Origin: Andrena cerasifolii
Taxonomy: Eukaryota; Arthropoda; Insecta; Hymenoptera; Andrenidae
DNA: 64,000 bases
NCBI RefSeq assembly: GCF_050908995.1
Contig: NC_135130.1
Span: forward strand, 10,037,001-10,101,000
Reading direction: 5' to 3'
Below are positions 1 through 11,628 of this stretch, piece after piece. The notes beneath the pieces are model-generated. The model was not told where the DNA came from. It saw nothing but the letters and a program-made list of their open reading frames with translations, and did not search any database. The first letter of the stretch is position 1, and each line of letters opens with the position of its first letter. The position numbers and the translations under genes were made by a program.

Positions 1-780
1 CGTGGGGGTAGTAGGCAATTTTCACGAGATTAACAGAGGCATTGCTTAGAAATTTCACGATGTACGTATAAAGAATATTCCGTGCGCGCGTAAGCAAAAT
101 TCCTGTACACCATTCGAAGCACACTGTCCACGTTCCCGGGTTATAGATCGCACCCCTAATTTCGTGCGACAAAGGCGCTCGAAAGCTGCTCGATCCTACG
201 TTGCAATATTTTCACGTTAATTTGTTGATTCTCTAGCCGTCGCAGAGATTTATAATGAAAGTTTATTGGCGGTGCGCGCGAACTGCCACGTGGACAAAGT
301 GCACCTTTCGTCCGTCATGGAGCAAATTTTTCACTCCTTCGCATTGCCATAACTCTTCTTGTCGTTCGGCTCTTTCTCTGTGAAAAGCTGCGCGTTTTAG
401 GCACAGCCCGGAAAGAAAATTCTAGAGCGGCCGAAATATCCTTTCACACGGGATTCCACCATAATTGCGTGTTTGTCCGTGCCTCTTTGTCATCCCCGCG
501 TAAACGGAATTACAATGCAGGGTGTATTTGTAATTCCCAGCTGACACGCAATCAGAGGCACCGCTCGACGACCCTCATCAACCGCAACCAACCGATCAAA
601 TCATTTCTTCGTTAGACTAAACAGATGCACGCGCACCTATCAATTGTACGCGTTATGCGATCGAAATTAAACGTTTAATTAGATATAATTGTTGCTGGTG
701 TGCGCCTGGCGTCTGTATCGCATATCTCGCGTACGAGGGATCGGACTAATAAGCCTCTACTCCTGCGAACCACGCCGGGA
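1..780. other. Unique non-coding DNA, nothing recognised
   Basis: Moderately GC, CpG-containing sequence with short AT-rich patches. No open frame of useful length, no repeat partner elsewhere in the window, and no RNA gene signature were seen. Confidence 0.5.
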
Positions 781-1522
781 TTAACCTACCTGCTCGGACC
801 TACCTGCAAGGTCTGAAAACGCAAGCATATTCGGGATTTTTTTTCTTCAATTTGAAGGCTTTTTTTTTTAAATAAACGGTGGTATATTCGAAAGTATATA
901 TTTTAAAGTTCTTGTAGTTTTTTTTTGCAATGCGATAACTAAATAAATAATGGAATTATAAGCGATCTCCCGACAGCGCTTTTTTTATTACGGTGATCAC
1001 TATAGCTACGACTTGGTTCATCAGAAATAAAAAATTCGACCAAATTTAGTCAGTATATTAGATTAGCTTGTCCTTAATCGTGGGTTTTTCATTTCCGTTG
1101 GGTAGTTGTTATTTTACAGATGGAAAATGATGAAACATGAGCGCATTCTGTGGTGAAAATCGATACTTTTGTTATGAGAAGTTGCCATTTTGTAGCAAAT
1201 TAATATACTGAGGTAATAAACGATTAAGGACAAGATAATCCAATATACTGACTAAATTCCCGCGAATTTTTTATTTCAGATGAACCGGGTCAGAATTAGA
1301 ATGTTCACCGCAAACTACTGACAAAAAAAATCGCTGCCGTGAGATCTACTGTATATATTTTTATTTATGTATATTTTCCGTCGCAAAAATTACCACAAGT
1401 AGTTTAACATGTACACTTTCGAATACGTAAAGGTTTATTTAAAAAAAAGTCTTCGAGTGTTTTAAAAAAAATCCCGAAAATACTTGTGTTTTCAGACCCT
1501 GCAGGTAGGCATAACCCCTTAA
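781..1522. mobile_element. Foldback (long inverted repeat) element with TTAA at both ends
   Basis: The left arm (about 795-1080) is the imperfect reverse complement of the right arm (about 1222-1508). Matching landmarks on the two sides are CTACCTGCARGGTCTG at the outer edges, a CGGGATTTTTTTT block, TATTCGAAAGT, then GTCAGTATATT and TTGTCCTTAATCG at the inner edges. TTAA lies at 781-784 and 1519-1522. The loop (about 1081-1221) has no open frame, so the element is non-autonomous. The TTAA flanks are compatible with piggyBac-type target choice, but no transposase is present to prove it. The arms have diverged by many substitutions and small indels, so the insertion is not recent. Confidence 0.8.
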
Positions 1523-1960
1523 TCGCGCAGAAGAATCCGCCAGCACCGTAGGAACGCGGGCGCCAGAGATGAAAGTAAATCAAACGTAGCCGCGGAATTC
1601 CGTAGCGTCATTGTTCGACTCCATTGTAATCGATATCGAATCCGCTTGGACACGCTGCGCTACAGTAACGACGTAACGAACGAAAGGGAGTCTATCGTGG
1701 AATAGATAGAGTTCGGTCAGGCTTTGGTCAGACCAATTTTATTCTAGAGGTGTCCCCATTCCCTTTTTCGTGCAATTGCTGGTATCCCCGTACCTCCATT
1801 CGTTTGTTTGGAACGGTCCGCGGGTTAGTGTGATTGGAAATACTAAGATTTTAAAAGCCCACCACTGTGGCTTAGATATTCAACATACACTGTGTAATAT
1901 TTAGACAGTGGTATATAACTCTCCACTAACTGTGAAAAGAACCGTGTAGTCCATCCTCAA
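1523..1960. other. Unique non-coding DNA between two foldback elements
   Basis: No gene seen. A short inverted pair (CCACTGT at 1862 and ACAGTGG at 1905) is the only local structure. Confidence 0.45.
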
Positions 1961-2629
1961 TTGGGAACTGCATGGTTCTCCTGTCACAGCCCCAAAAGTA
2001 ATTGATACTTACGAATTTTTGGATATAAGGAGGCATCTTTAAAGTTGCAGAAAATATTTTTCTGTGGTAAAATATATTTTAAACTGTGCAATCTTGTTAA
2101 CATCTTTGACGGTGTTGGCGTGACGTATAAGTCGCCTGATTGCAAGAAGAAGAAGAATTTCTTAAAGTTAGATAGTTTACGCCGGGACTGACTATAAAAT
2201 TTTAATTTTAGTTTTTATTTATAATACTTTTTTTCATCGATACAAAGTAACTTTATCGAAGGGAAAAACTTACTTTTTTTCAAATACTACAACTTTTTCA
2301 ATTTTTCATTTTCTTTTTACAAATCAGGGTCGATCCCAGCGTAAACTATTTTACTTTAACAAACTTTTCTCATTTTTGGAATCACTTGACCGTGGCAGGT
2401 GCTCTACGTACCGCCAACAGTAGTTACATCGTCGAAGAGGTTGACAAGATTCCCAAATAATTAATAAATAATAAGAAGGATCGCCACGGAAAAAATATTC
2501 TCTGCAAGTTTAAAGATGCCTCCTTATATCCTAAAAGAGTTTAGCTCAATATTAACAATACTTTTTTCCAAAAGAATTCGTAAATATCAGTTACTTTTGG
2601 GGGCTGTTACACGAGAGTGCCCCCATCAC
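1961..2629. mobile_element. Foldback element, family shared with the 52.2 kb copy
   Basis: The arms are imperfect reverse complements (about 1961-2255 and 2260-2629). Both carry ATATAAGGAGGCATC (left at about 2023, right as its complement at about 2515), CAGCCCCMAAAAGTAA near the outer edge, and TAGTTTACGCYGGGA near the centre. The right half reads closely like the element at 52198-52651, sharing the ACAAGATTCC, TTAATAAATAATAAG and TACATCGTCGAAGAGG blocks, which shows this is a dispersed family. There is no coding capacity. A 64-codon frame starting at 2516 lies wholly inside the right arm and beyond, and is judged spurious. Confidence 0.8.
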
Positions 2630-5600
2630 CGTAGTAGCTCAAGTGTATATTTTTTTATTCGTACTTCTGATCGATTCCGCCAATGGGACGTGCAACATCC
2701 TTTGATGTGATAGACGACCGCGTCCTCCAGCTACAGGAATTGGATTCCGATGGAGCGGTCGACAAACACCGGGAACCCCTGTTCCTCTACGATAACTCCC
2801 TAATTAAAGATACCACTCGATCGCGCGCGAACAATTTAAAATCGATCGTAAGATGAGCCCAGCATGGAACGAGGGTAAGGGTCGGCCTATTATCCGAGTG
2901 GAACGCCGGAAAATCGAGGAGTTGGCTTTCGTCGGTTCCCTTCCTAATAACTCTTTTGCCGGGTACCATTAGTGGTTAGCCCCAGCCACCTCGTACGCCG
3001 AGCACGTCTGGAAATGCTTCATAAAGCGTTGCCCTCTCTTGCCCCTTTTGCCGGCCCCTCTCGCTCGCACTCTCCCTGTCCTTACCTTTCCCTCAGTCAT
3101 TCAGTTAGTCGCTCGTTTACACTACCTCTCAAAAGTTTAGGTAGGCCCGTTAATGAGAAAGAAACTTTGATCCCTACGTTGCCTAGGTAAGGCCGATGGC
3201 GTCCAAGAAATAATTCTGCAGCGGTAAACTTTGCAACGGAATACAGAATGGAACGCCGACCTGAGCAATAGTTCGACGTTTCATGAGACACAAGTACTCG
3301 AACTTCTAATCAACAGCTTATAGCAATCACCTGTCGCTGGCCTCTTTCGCATTCCTTGTATCTCTTACTTTTCCCTATTCCTCCCGGAGAGCAAAAGCTC
3401 TGAGCATCCTAGTGCGATGGTAAAGGTGAACGTAGGCGTGACAGGGGTTGCTGCTCCGACTGAGGCGAGGGATTGCAACGCGACTGGAGGAAGAACGGTT
3501 AGCAGCCTACTGAAGTGGCCCATACTAACCGCCTTGCGCTAGGGGTAGAGGACCACTCGTCGAAATAACGAGGAAATAATTATGAGAGAACGTGTGTCGA
3601 CTTTACGACATTGCCCGCCTTGCTTTAGGCTTCAAAGCAAGATGCTGACACAGGACAATCCCCCTTTGATCGAGGCACTGTGCATTTGGCTACAGAAATC
3701 GGCAGAAGTGTCAGAAGCTCAAATGCCAATTAGCGCGCGAATGCACTTAAGGGTCCATTCTACTTCGCGCAAACATTGTGAGTTAAATTCACACATTTAT
3801 AATTATATTCTGGAAATATGAAAAATACATTTCTGTACAGCAAGGAGTAATAAACATTTAACAAAAAGAAACATTAAAATCCGTGGAAAAAGAAATCGTG
3901 GAAAACTACTACTCAACTACTCGTATCCAGCTACTCAAAGTAGCGATTCCGAATCAGAACTCGTTCGACAGTTCAGGGAATATCTTTGAATATTCTTCCT
4001 AGTCAGACAGCAGAGTAGCTTGAACATTTCTCACGCGCCACTTAATTCACATTTTACTTTAATTCGCTGTTATTGCGGGCTAAATGCCGAGGCCGCGTAT
4101 GAATTATAATCACATCGGGGCAGAGAGAAAGCATAGGAGGGTACTTAATAATAATTACAGTGGAAATTATGACAATCCGAGCTGTAATATCGTAAATAAG
4201 AGGTCAGAGGTGCGAGGCCCATTTTTACTCTCCTCCTACACAGTCTCCTTCAGGAGCTACAATCTTCTCCGTCTTCTGTTTTCTTTTTTTTTCCACGGCA
4301 TTCTTTCGTTTTCTCTGTAAATCCTCCCTTTCCTCGGTTTTAATTGTGATTTACGACAGACGCGTGCCTGCTTGTAAAATCTTCTGTGTAAACCTGTTTC
4401 CTGGGGGCGAATGGTGCAGTTATTCACGATACAGACGAAAAGCAACTTCGACCCATTAAACAATTAAGACTTCACCGAGAAAATATGCCCAATTTATCAA
4501 GATTCAATGCATCGAAATTACGCAGCATCACTTATCACCGGAGCTCTTGCATCTCTTTCGTATGGAACATGTTTCCATCAGCCCAATTCGGGGTGGGTAC
4601 TAATTTGCAGGTAGTCGCGCACCATCTTCCTACGGAGAGAAGATAAATTTGCAGGAGAGACTCGTCGGTAGGGCCCGATGACATTTTTCACCCCCTACCA
4701 GCTTGAATCCCTCTTTCTGTCTCATTTCGTAAAACCTCATTCCCCTTCCGGCTCTTCTTTCTCTCCGTTCTGTCCGCGCGGTACAAATACAGTAACCGCG
4801 AGATTTATCTGCGTTATTAAAAAGCCGCGGAGAGTAGCGGGCCTAATGTGCCCGGTTTGCGCCAGCCGTCCTACAAAGCATCCTTCCCTCGACTTATCGG
4901 GTCCCCTATCGATCGCAGTTTGTAAATTTATCGCGTCCGTGATTGCGCGACACAGCAGACCCCATTTTCTTTGTCCGGTACCCTCGCGTTTTCTGCCCGA
5001 CTTAGGCTACGCCTCATGGACCGAGGGAAAAATAATGGCCCTGTGAATTCGGGGGGTGAGATTCCTCAGACCACCTTTGGAAATCCAGCGCTCCTTGTTC
5101 CTAAAACGAAGCCCCAGCGACGAAGAGCTTACACGGAGTAAGCATTAATCCTTCCGGAGCCTTCTCTGATTCCATTCCGGTCGGGTCGCCGTCGGGTTGG
5201 CTCGGTCGCCTGCTTGACAATTGCGAAAATAATGTGTACTGGATGTCACGCCTCGATATTTTCACTCCATTACCCTTGTCGCGTCGATATACACTGGAAA
5301 ATGCTACTTAGAACAGTTGTTCCTCGTCTCGTTCTTGTAGTCTCACTTCTCTGAATAGTCTGTTTCCACTTGCGCAGCTAAGCAGACCAATTACTCAGCA
5401 TGCGAGCGTGTGTAGTTGCACCTCTACTTCCGTCAACTCACTGTTCTCATTTGTTAATTATTCTCTTTCTGCTTACCCGAGAATTTCGCTTCGAGTTGCC
5501 CAATTATCGTGTTTTCACTGTTGCGATTAGAATGTTCCTACTCAACTCTCCGGCAGAAGTGTTCTGGATATCCCGTCTGAACTGTGTCCCTTAACAAACT

Positions 5601-5740
5601 AGTGTACTAAGTCAGTTTCTGTTTGTTTTCTGTTCCGAACATCTACTTTGCATCGCGTTTAATTAACGCACCTTCGCGTGTTCATTAGCACGTTGGCTAC
5701 TTCCCCACAGTCTTCTGCTCCTTCACTTCGTTCCTAGTTG
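2630..5740. other. Unique non-coding DNA, nothing recognised
   Basis: Only short, overlapping frames occur (longest 122 codons, 4678-5046, low-complexity S/P/F-rich, no family resemblance). Pyrimidine-rich patches occur near 3030-3100 and 4230-4340. No splice-bounded exon could be supported. Confidence 0.45.
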
Positions 5741-5985
5741 TTTAACTACTCCGTATCTCGCAGCTCCGCAGTAAATCCGTTCGAGTACCCGTAAAAACCG
5801 AGCGGCTCGACAGAATCGAGTACTCGAATTTTTTTGAGCGGCTCGGAGTACATTCGGCCAGCCGAAAACATTCGGATACTCGGTTCTCTTCGAGCCGTCC
5901 GAAAAAATTCGAGTACTCGGCTCGGCTGGATCTGAATTTCAAGTTACTCGAATATCCGACTACTCGAACAGCCCTACTCCACGCG
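5741..5985 (-). mobile_element. Possible hAT-like terminal region with repeated CGAGTACTCG motifs
   Basis: The stretch is built from repeats of GAGTACTCG-like palindromes alternating with GGCTCG and AAAATTCG. Read on the minus strand it starts TAGGGCTGTTCGAGTA at about 5976, a type of end I associate with hAT-like elements. No matching opposite terminus or 8 bp duplication was found, so it is either a truncated element end or a local tandem expansion. Family assignment is inference. Confidence 0.4.
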
Positions 5986-8659
5986 CTTGGTTCCGCGTCT
6001 GACTAGGCACCCCTCGATTCCACTTACACTAAGTTTCGCAGATGACGTTGGTTCCCAATGATATCCAGCCCGCTTTTCTTGGTCGATACTAACGAAACTC
6101 TTGCCCCGCATACCCAGTAACATTCTACCTCCAGTCTAGTCCCGCTTCCGAGACCACAAGACAAAGCATCTCCGAGTTTTCATCGTCCTCCAACTTCAGG
6201 CTTCCTTATCCTCTGACTATTAGTTCCCAACTAATTTAAACTTGTCTCGCGTAACCGTGACCGGGTCACTCGGGTCAGTTTCGGTGGATGCAGGTCCACC
6301 AGCCTCCGTACTGCTTCTTATTCTTATCAGATCGAGGGGACGGTTGCCTTGAATGTTCCACGGAAACGTCATAACCACTGACAGCCTGGTCAATATTCAA
6401 AGGAACGTGATCGCCGGTGCAGGAAATTTCATCGTCCCTCCCGAAAGAAAAATTGCGGGCAAGTGTTATCGAGCTGCCGCGGGCTACTGGCTCCCTCGCG
6501 TTCGTTCCTCTCTATTTACGAGCTCCGATTTGGCAGGGCGACGCGGAAGCCTGGCCGGGGATTTCGAAAGTTTCGCGTTACTTTACGACCGGTCCAGGGA
6601 ATGGAAAAACTGGCTAGCCCTGGAATCGTCCGTGTGGACGTGAGCCCGCCGCGGCGTCCAGGGAAGGTGTCGAGCGCCCCGGACTGAAACAGGTGTACGT
6701 CCCTCTCGCCGAAATATTCCCGCGAATTTATGCTTCCTCCCGGGTGGTATTTTCACGGCTCGTTGGCTTCCCTTCTTATCTGGCCCCCGGAGGGAAATCG
6801 GTAAAGCGGGGAATACTCGGCGATCGCGCGCCGGAAGATATTGGCCCTCGCTTTCATGCCAAAGATGAGGAGTAGGCGCAGCTATTTTTGCGGCAACGCG
6901 GCGCGCGCCGGGATGCGTGCGGAGCTGCGAAAAAATTCGCGAGAGCGGCTAAGCAACGAGTTATCGGTAGGTGTTCCAGGCATTTCTGGGCACTTTCGGC
7001 GGAATGGTAACGTTATTACGGCCCATCGAGTCCCCGAGTCTGCTTACTCGACGAATAACAACGTTCTTTTTTTTTACCATTTCGAGGCTCACGTGTGCCA
7101 AGAGCCAGAGCGAGCAAAAAGACTATGATAAATCAACGCGATCTCGGTCACGAGCGTTCAATATGGAGCAGTGCTTAAATTGGAAATAAGCGCTATCAAC
7201 GAACTATTTACGGAGATTGAATTTATACAATGAATTGGAAACGCTCGCAGAGAAATCCCCTGAGGAACTAATACCGCGTCCACAAATCACCCACGCGGAC
7301 GTATTAATTGCCGTATTAACAGTGCGCGGGATATTTTAAGCGTTTCCTGAACTCTGCTGCGGCTGTCGCTACTCGTGTATTCGTGAATTATAATTGCGAG
7401 TCCTCAGTTTCGCTTGCGATGCGATTCCGCCTGGACGTAAATGAAATTCGCGTTGCATTTTAGTCAATGACTATGACATTTAAACGTCGCGGGCACTGTT
7501 TTATGCATTTCGTCGGTTGATACGTGGACATCGTTGGTAGCAAATATTTATGAAACTGGAAGAGGCTCCAGAAGGGCAGTAAACGGGAATGTCGAGCGCT
7601 GGAACCTTGGTTGCATAAGCATCAGTGTAATTTCACGGATTCTTCTGTAAATTCGGTCGTTTGTGGACAGAAGCAGTAATTCCAACACCGATAACCCAAT
7701 TTCGAGTGCTCCATAATTCAAGCATCGTCTTCCCAAACAACTGCGATCAATTTCATCACTCGGTGGCGCAGCGTTTTTGATCAGCTACTAATTAAGAGCT
7801 AACACAATGAGGTAAACCATAATGCCAAAAGTAGAGTCCCCAATTTCCCGAGTTAACTAGCTTAATTACCGAAATGGTCACGCCGACCTAGCTCCACGCG
7901 TCCTCGTTCAATTAACCGGCCCATTATCGTTCGGAGGATCGATTTGTTAAACCGTGGCTGAATTTGCCCCTCGTCTTCAGTCTTCGCGGGGAACAAACGA
8001 GTCGCGTGGCTCGGAGTGACGAAGTTTAGCTGGCTCGGTCTTCCCTCTCGAGCTGAAATCAGAGACTTTAAGGGCTGACCCATTTTCGGGAATTTGATTC
8101 CCACTAGAAGAAAATAAATAAGATTCCCACGACCGCAGAAGCGTTAGACTATTCGGGTCGTGTGAAAGCTTTTTCTATCCGACGTCGGCTGATAGAATTC
8201 TTGTGGAACGCGAGCTGATTTTTATGAGCGATGTCGCTCCGCCCTTTCTCGTGATATCGTGGCTCTCCGCTCGTCGAGCACCGGTTCGCTTCACTTTTTC
8301 AACGCGCCGCCCGTAAACATGCACACGTCGGGCATGGGACTGAAAGCAGCCAGCTTCGGGAAAACTGCACGTTTTTACGGCGCTGGTACGTGACATATGA
8401 AGCCACGGAAATTTCCGGGGGCTTCGTAGTTAACGAACGCTGGCAAGGACGGAGACGCTGGTCGCTTGGCTGTCGCCGGAGATAAGCTGCAATTTCAGGG
8501 AAACTGAGAGTCTGTGATGCAATCTGCATGGAGGAAAACGGACGCGACGTAACATTAGTTTGAAATGGGTCAACGCAGCCTTATATACATATTTACAACC
8601 TAGGCGCAGTTAATTGGTCGCCAGCTTCCCGTCCCTCGAACTCCAGGCCGAACCCTGCA
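5986..8659. other. Unique non-coding DNA, nothing recognised
   Basis: Several overlapping frames of 60-96 codons occur at 6353-7189 on the plus strand. They shadow one another in a CG-rich patch and carry no motif. A T-run lies at about 7068. No repeats with partners elsewhere were noticed. Confidence 0.45.
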
Positions 8660-9066
8660 TTAAGGGGTTGGCCCACCTTGGATGAAGAACAGTTATAGTC
8701 ATTTTCGGCATTTTTTTTTTAGGGAGATAATGAAATAAACGGAAAATTCAATACGAACCAGTTATTGTACAACTCTCGACGGGAAAAGTCGTATTTTTTT
8801 TTCATACAAAATGGCGGCTGCAGAGCCGTGATACGCGAAATCTTCCCGAACGAGGTTTTACACGGTGTTTAACCTCGCGGCTATACCGTTTCACCTGCAA
8901 CTAAAAACCAAAAGGTTTTATTTTCTACATGCGTCCTTTTTCGTCGAGAGTTGTACGATAACAGGCTTCGTATAGAATTTTCCTAAAACAAATCTTCCTA
9001 AAATAAAATGCCGAAAATAATTGCACTTTTGCTCCGTCCAAGGTAGCCTAACCCCTCGACACTTAA
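8660..9066. mobile_element. Foldback element with TTAA at both ends
   Basis: TTAA at 8660-8663 is followed by GGGGTTGGCCCACCTTGG. The right end (about 9038-9066) reads CCAAGGTAGCCTAACCCCT, then a short insertion, then TTAA at 9063. The inner arms match through AACTCTCGACG (about 8771) and CGTCGAGAGTTGTACG (about 8943), and through the CATTTTCGGCATTTT and AAATGCCGAAAATAA blocks. The loop (about 8800-8930) has no open frame. The end sequence closely resembles that of the element at 62384-62739, suggesting one family. Confidence 0.75.
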
Positions 9067-9982
9067 GTATGCCGCATTTCCTCCGGTACCCGACTCCCGA
9101 TTTCCTCGAATCCGCCCTTTATATTCGGCAACAATTCGTCCCTCCATCTCGGGAACGTCTTCCGACGGCCAGCTTCCAATAAACGACAGGCATCGGATGC
9201 ACATTCGCAACGATTGATTTCAGAACTCATTACTCCGTCCATTCTCGATCGGGGCGCTCTCGGTTTCCTACCCCTGCGGGGCAATTCACTCCTTTCCTCG
9301 TTATCGAGAGCGAAACTTATTTCGAGCCGATGGATGCCGTCCCCGAAGCGATCGGACTTCCGACGAGCAAATTTCAATTTTCGCCTGGCCGACGCCGCGA
9401 TAATCGTCCTCGGCGCTCGCCGACACTCGCTCGGATGTCTGGTCTATCTCTGGAGCCCGCTGGAAAGAAGAGAAGATACTGTCGTTGCCAGCCGGTCGGC
9501 CCGGCGAAATGAACTTTATCGCACAGCTGGGATCTTCATTGGGAAACGTGCGCACTGCCAGCGCGAGAAAACTTCTAGCGACGTTGACATTGCAGCCACG
9601 ATTCATGGTTCCCAGCTTCCGTCGGGTTACTCGTTCTACTGCTGCACTTTCAGCCGTGCGTTTGTCATACCTTTCGCTCTATTTCTCTCCTCGTTTTTTG
9701 GCAGATGAATCGGCAGGGCCAGGCTTCGCTCGCGATTATGTAGCGCTGGGGCTCCATGTCGGTGAATATTTCGCCTCCTGTATTTTCCAAAATGCCTCTG
9801 CTTTGCCCCATACTATAGCCAATTGGTGGAAGCATAAACATTTTTATTGCATTGAAAATTGCATTCTTCCACAAATTACGTTCCGTAAAGAATTTCGTTC
9901 AATTATCCCTATTTTTCAGCGAGGAGTTCAATCGATTATAATAGAAGTTCGAATTCGTTGCCGAATAAAAAAAATTTTAAAA
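9067..9982. other. GC-rich stretch with overlapping open frames on both strands, judged non-coding
   Basis: Frames of 164 codons (9214-9708, plus), 173 codons (9485-10006, plus), 101 codons (9301-9606, minus) and 104 codons (9063-9377, minus) overlap. None shows a recognisable domain, and the second runs on into the AT-rich hairpin. Open frames on both strands at once are expected in CG-rich DNA poor in TA-containing stop codons. I do not call a gene. Confidence 0.4.
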
Positions 9983-10204
9983 ATTAAAACCGACTTCAAA
10001 GAATAAAGTTGCACTGAAAAGTAAAGAAATAATTTTTTCCTTTATTTAATCTAGGACTCTCAATTTTTTAAGTCGGCGCCAGATTTACACAGTGCAAATG
10101 ATGAGGCGCCGACTTAAAAAATACGAGGGTCGTAGATTGAATAAGGGAAAAAATTATATTTTATTTTTTAGCGCAGCTTTATTTTTTTCAAGTCGGTTTT
10201 CATT
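9983..10204. mobile_element. 220 bp hairpin bounded by AAAACCGACTT / AAGTCGGTTTT
   Basis: The left arm (9983-10080) and right arm (10105-10204) are imperfect reverse complements around a 24 bp loop. The outer edges are AAAACCGACTTCAAA and TTCAAGTCGGTTTT. The inner edges are AAGTCGGCGCC and GGCGCCGACTT. A further GAAGTCGGTT lies at about 10498. It has no coding content, and the structure is typical of a small foldback element. Confidence 0.7.
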
Positions 10205-10530
10205 TTTTTTTAAAGTTCGTTATTTTTAACTTTTTAGTTTTGTATATATTGACACAACATGCTGCGGAGATATGCGCGTACGTACATAAGATAATAATAA
10301 TTAGGTGACAATAGTCTTTATTATTAACCAGAACTGGCAAAATATTGGGCCAATGTTGATGCAGTGTAGGATGGGACCACCGGGGCATCGCCCTGTTTCG
10401 AACAAAAAAAAAAAGATCATAAAAATCGGTCCATATGCTGAGGAGTTATGCCGGGACAAACATATAAAAATAAAAAATCTATAACCTCCTCCTTTTTGAA
10501 GTCGGTTAAAAAGGCCCCCTAGGATGTCGG
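10205..10530 (+). mobile_element. Probable tail of the element carrying the GAAGTCGGTT motif
   Basis: Sequence between the hairpin and the final CCTCCTTTTTGAAGTCGG at about 10486-10503 includes GGGACCACCGGGGCATC (about 10374) and AAAATCGGTCC. I recall similar text as a widespread insect repeat tail, but cannot check it here. No protein domain was recognised. A 62-codon minus frame (10200-10388) is not credible. Confidence 0.45.
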
Positions 10531-10857
10531 GGCCTTGAAGCAGCTCTCTTCTTTACCGCACCATTTTTTCCTCTCCACAAGCGAGAAATCTATGCTCCCC
10601 CTACGAAACTTCTCCACTTCGAGTAAACGATCCACCGTAAAAATCTGCATGCGATCATTCCGACGATGGTTATCTCTGGGATTCGATTCGCGACTCGCTC
10701 AGCGAGAAGCACGCTGTGCAAAATTCTTTTTCTCCTTTGGATCTTCGTCCGCAGGACTCGATATGAAGTGCCTCAGAAATGACGAGTTCCTGAAGATGGT
10801 GGGACGATAGTTTTACCTCAAACAATCGCATACACCTCAGGCGTGCTTCCTCGAAAA
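10531..10857. other. Unique DNA with an unsupported 91-codon frame
   Basis: A plus-strand frame at 10535-10810 is S/R/F-rich and matches no family I know. Nothing else was seen. Confidence 0.35.
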
Positions 10858-11625
10858 CAAAAAAAATAAGAAAGAAAGAAAAATAATTACAAATCTCTTT
10901 TATTATGTAATAAAAAATATAGAAGAAACAAAATGTTGTTTGGAAAAACGTATGAAACATGAATTTGCAAATGAATTAACTCTAATTTATTTAATGTTTA
11001 TATTACCTAGAATACTAATTTATTTAATATTTATATTACCTAGAATACTAATTTATTTAATATTTATATTACCTAGAATACTACGTCTGGGTTAGGTAAT
11101 ATAAATATTAAATGAATTTGCAAAGGAATTAACACTAATTTATTTAATATTTATATTACCTAGAATACTAGTGTTAAGTTGAATACTAGGTAATATAAAT
11201 ATTAAATAAATTAGTGTTAATTCCTTTGCAAATTTATTTAATATTTATATTACCTAGAATACTATGTCTGGGTTAGGTAATATAAATATTAAATGAATTT
11301 GCAAAGGAATCAACACTAATTTATTTAATATTTATATTACCTAGTATTCAACTTAATACTAATATTCTGCGCAATATAAATATTAAATAAATTAGTGTGA
11401 TTTCCTTTGCAAAATCACGTTCCATACTTTTTTCCAAACATCCTTTTGTTCGTGACGTTCACACTTGCAACTATCACATTTTATTTCTTCTTAATTTATT
11501 ATTACATAATAAACGAAATTCGTAATTATTTTTGGTGTCTTTACTTTGAATTGGACCGATTTAACATTACTATGCGTTTCATGTGCGCAGCGTTGCATTT
11601 TATATATAAAAAATATTGGTATTTC
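10858..11625. repeat. Large AT-rich palindrome with a nested direct/inverted array at its centre
   Basis: The outer arms (about 10858-10975 and 11403-11550, with the right arm's repeat-related sequence running to about 11625) are inverted copies. Shared blocks include ATAATTAC, TTTATTATGTAATAA, GAAGAAA, GTTTGGAAAAA and TTTGCAAA. The centre has three adjacent direct copies of a 33 bp unit (10982-11014, 11015-11047, 11048-11080; core AATATTTATATTACC), followed by further forward and inverted copies (inverted cores near 11094, 11188, 11276 and 11373). These are joined by recurring TTTGCAAAGGAAT and GTCTGGGTTAGG spacers. The right arm recurs at 53952-54190. Confidence 0.85.
10982..11080 (+). repeat. 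Three tandem copies of a 33 bp unit
   Basis: The unit starts CTAATTTATTTAAT and ends CCTAGAATA. Copies 2 and 3 are identical and copy 1 differs by one base (G for A). The copies are directly adjacent with no unique spacer, so this is not a CRISPR array. Confidence 0.9.
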
Positions 11626-11628
11626 TCG

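Noticed and set aside
9214..10006. Plus frames of 164 and 173 codons
   Set aside because: They overlap each other and opposing frames, have no motif, and the second continues into the transposon hairpin.
10982..11080. CRISPR-like repeat array
   Set aside because: The 33 bp units are directly adjacent without unique spacers, inverted copies are mixed in, and the surroundings are eukaryotic.
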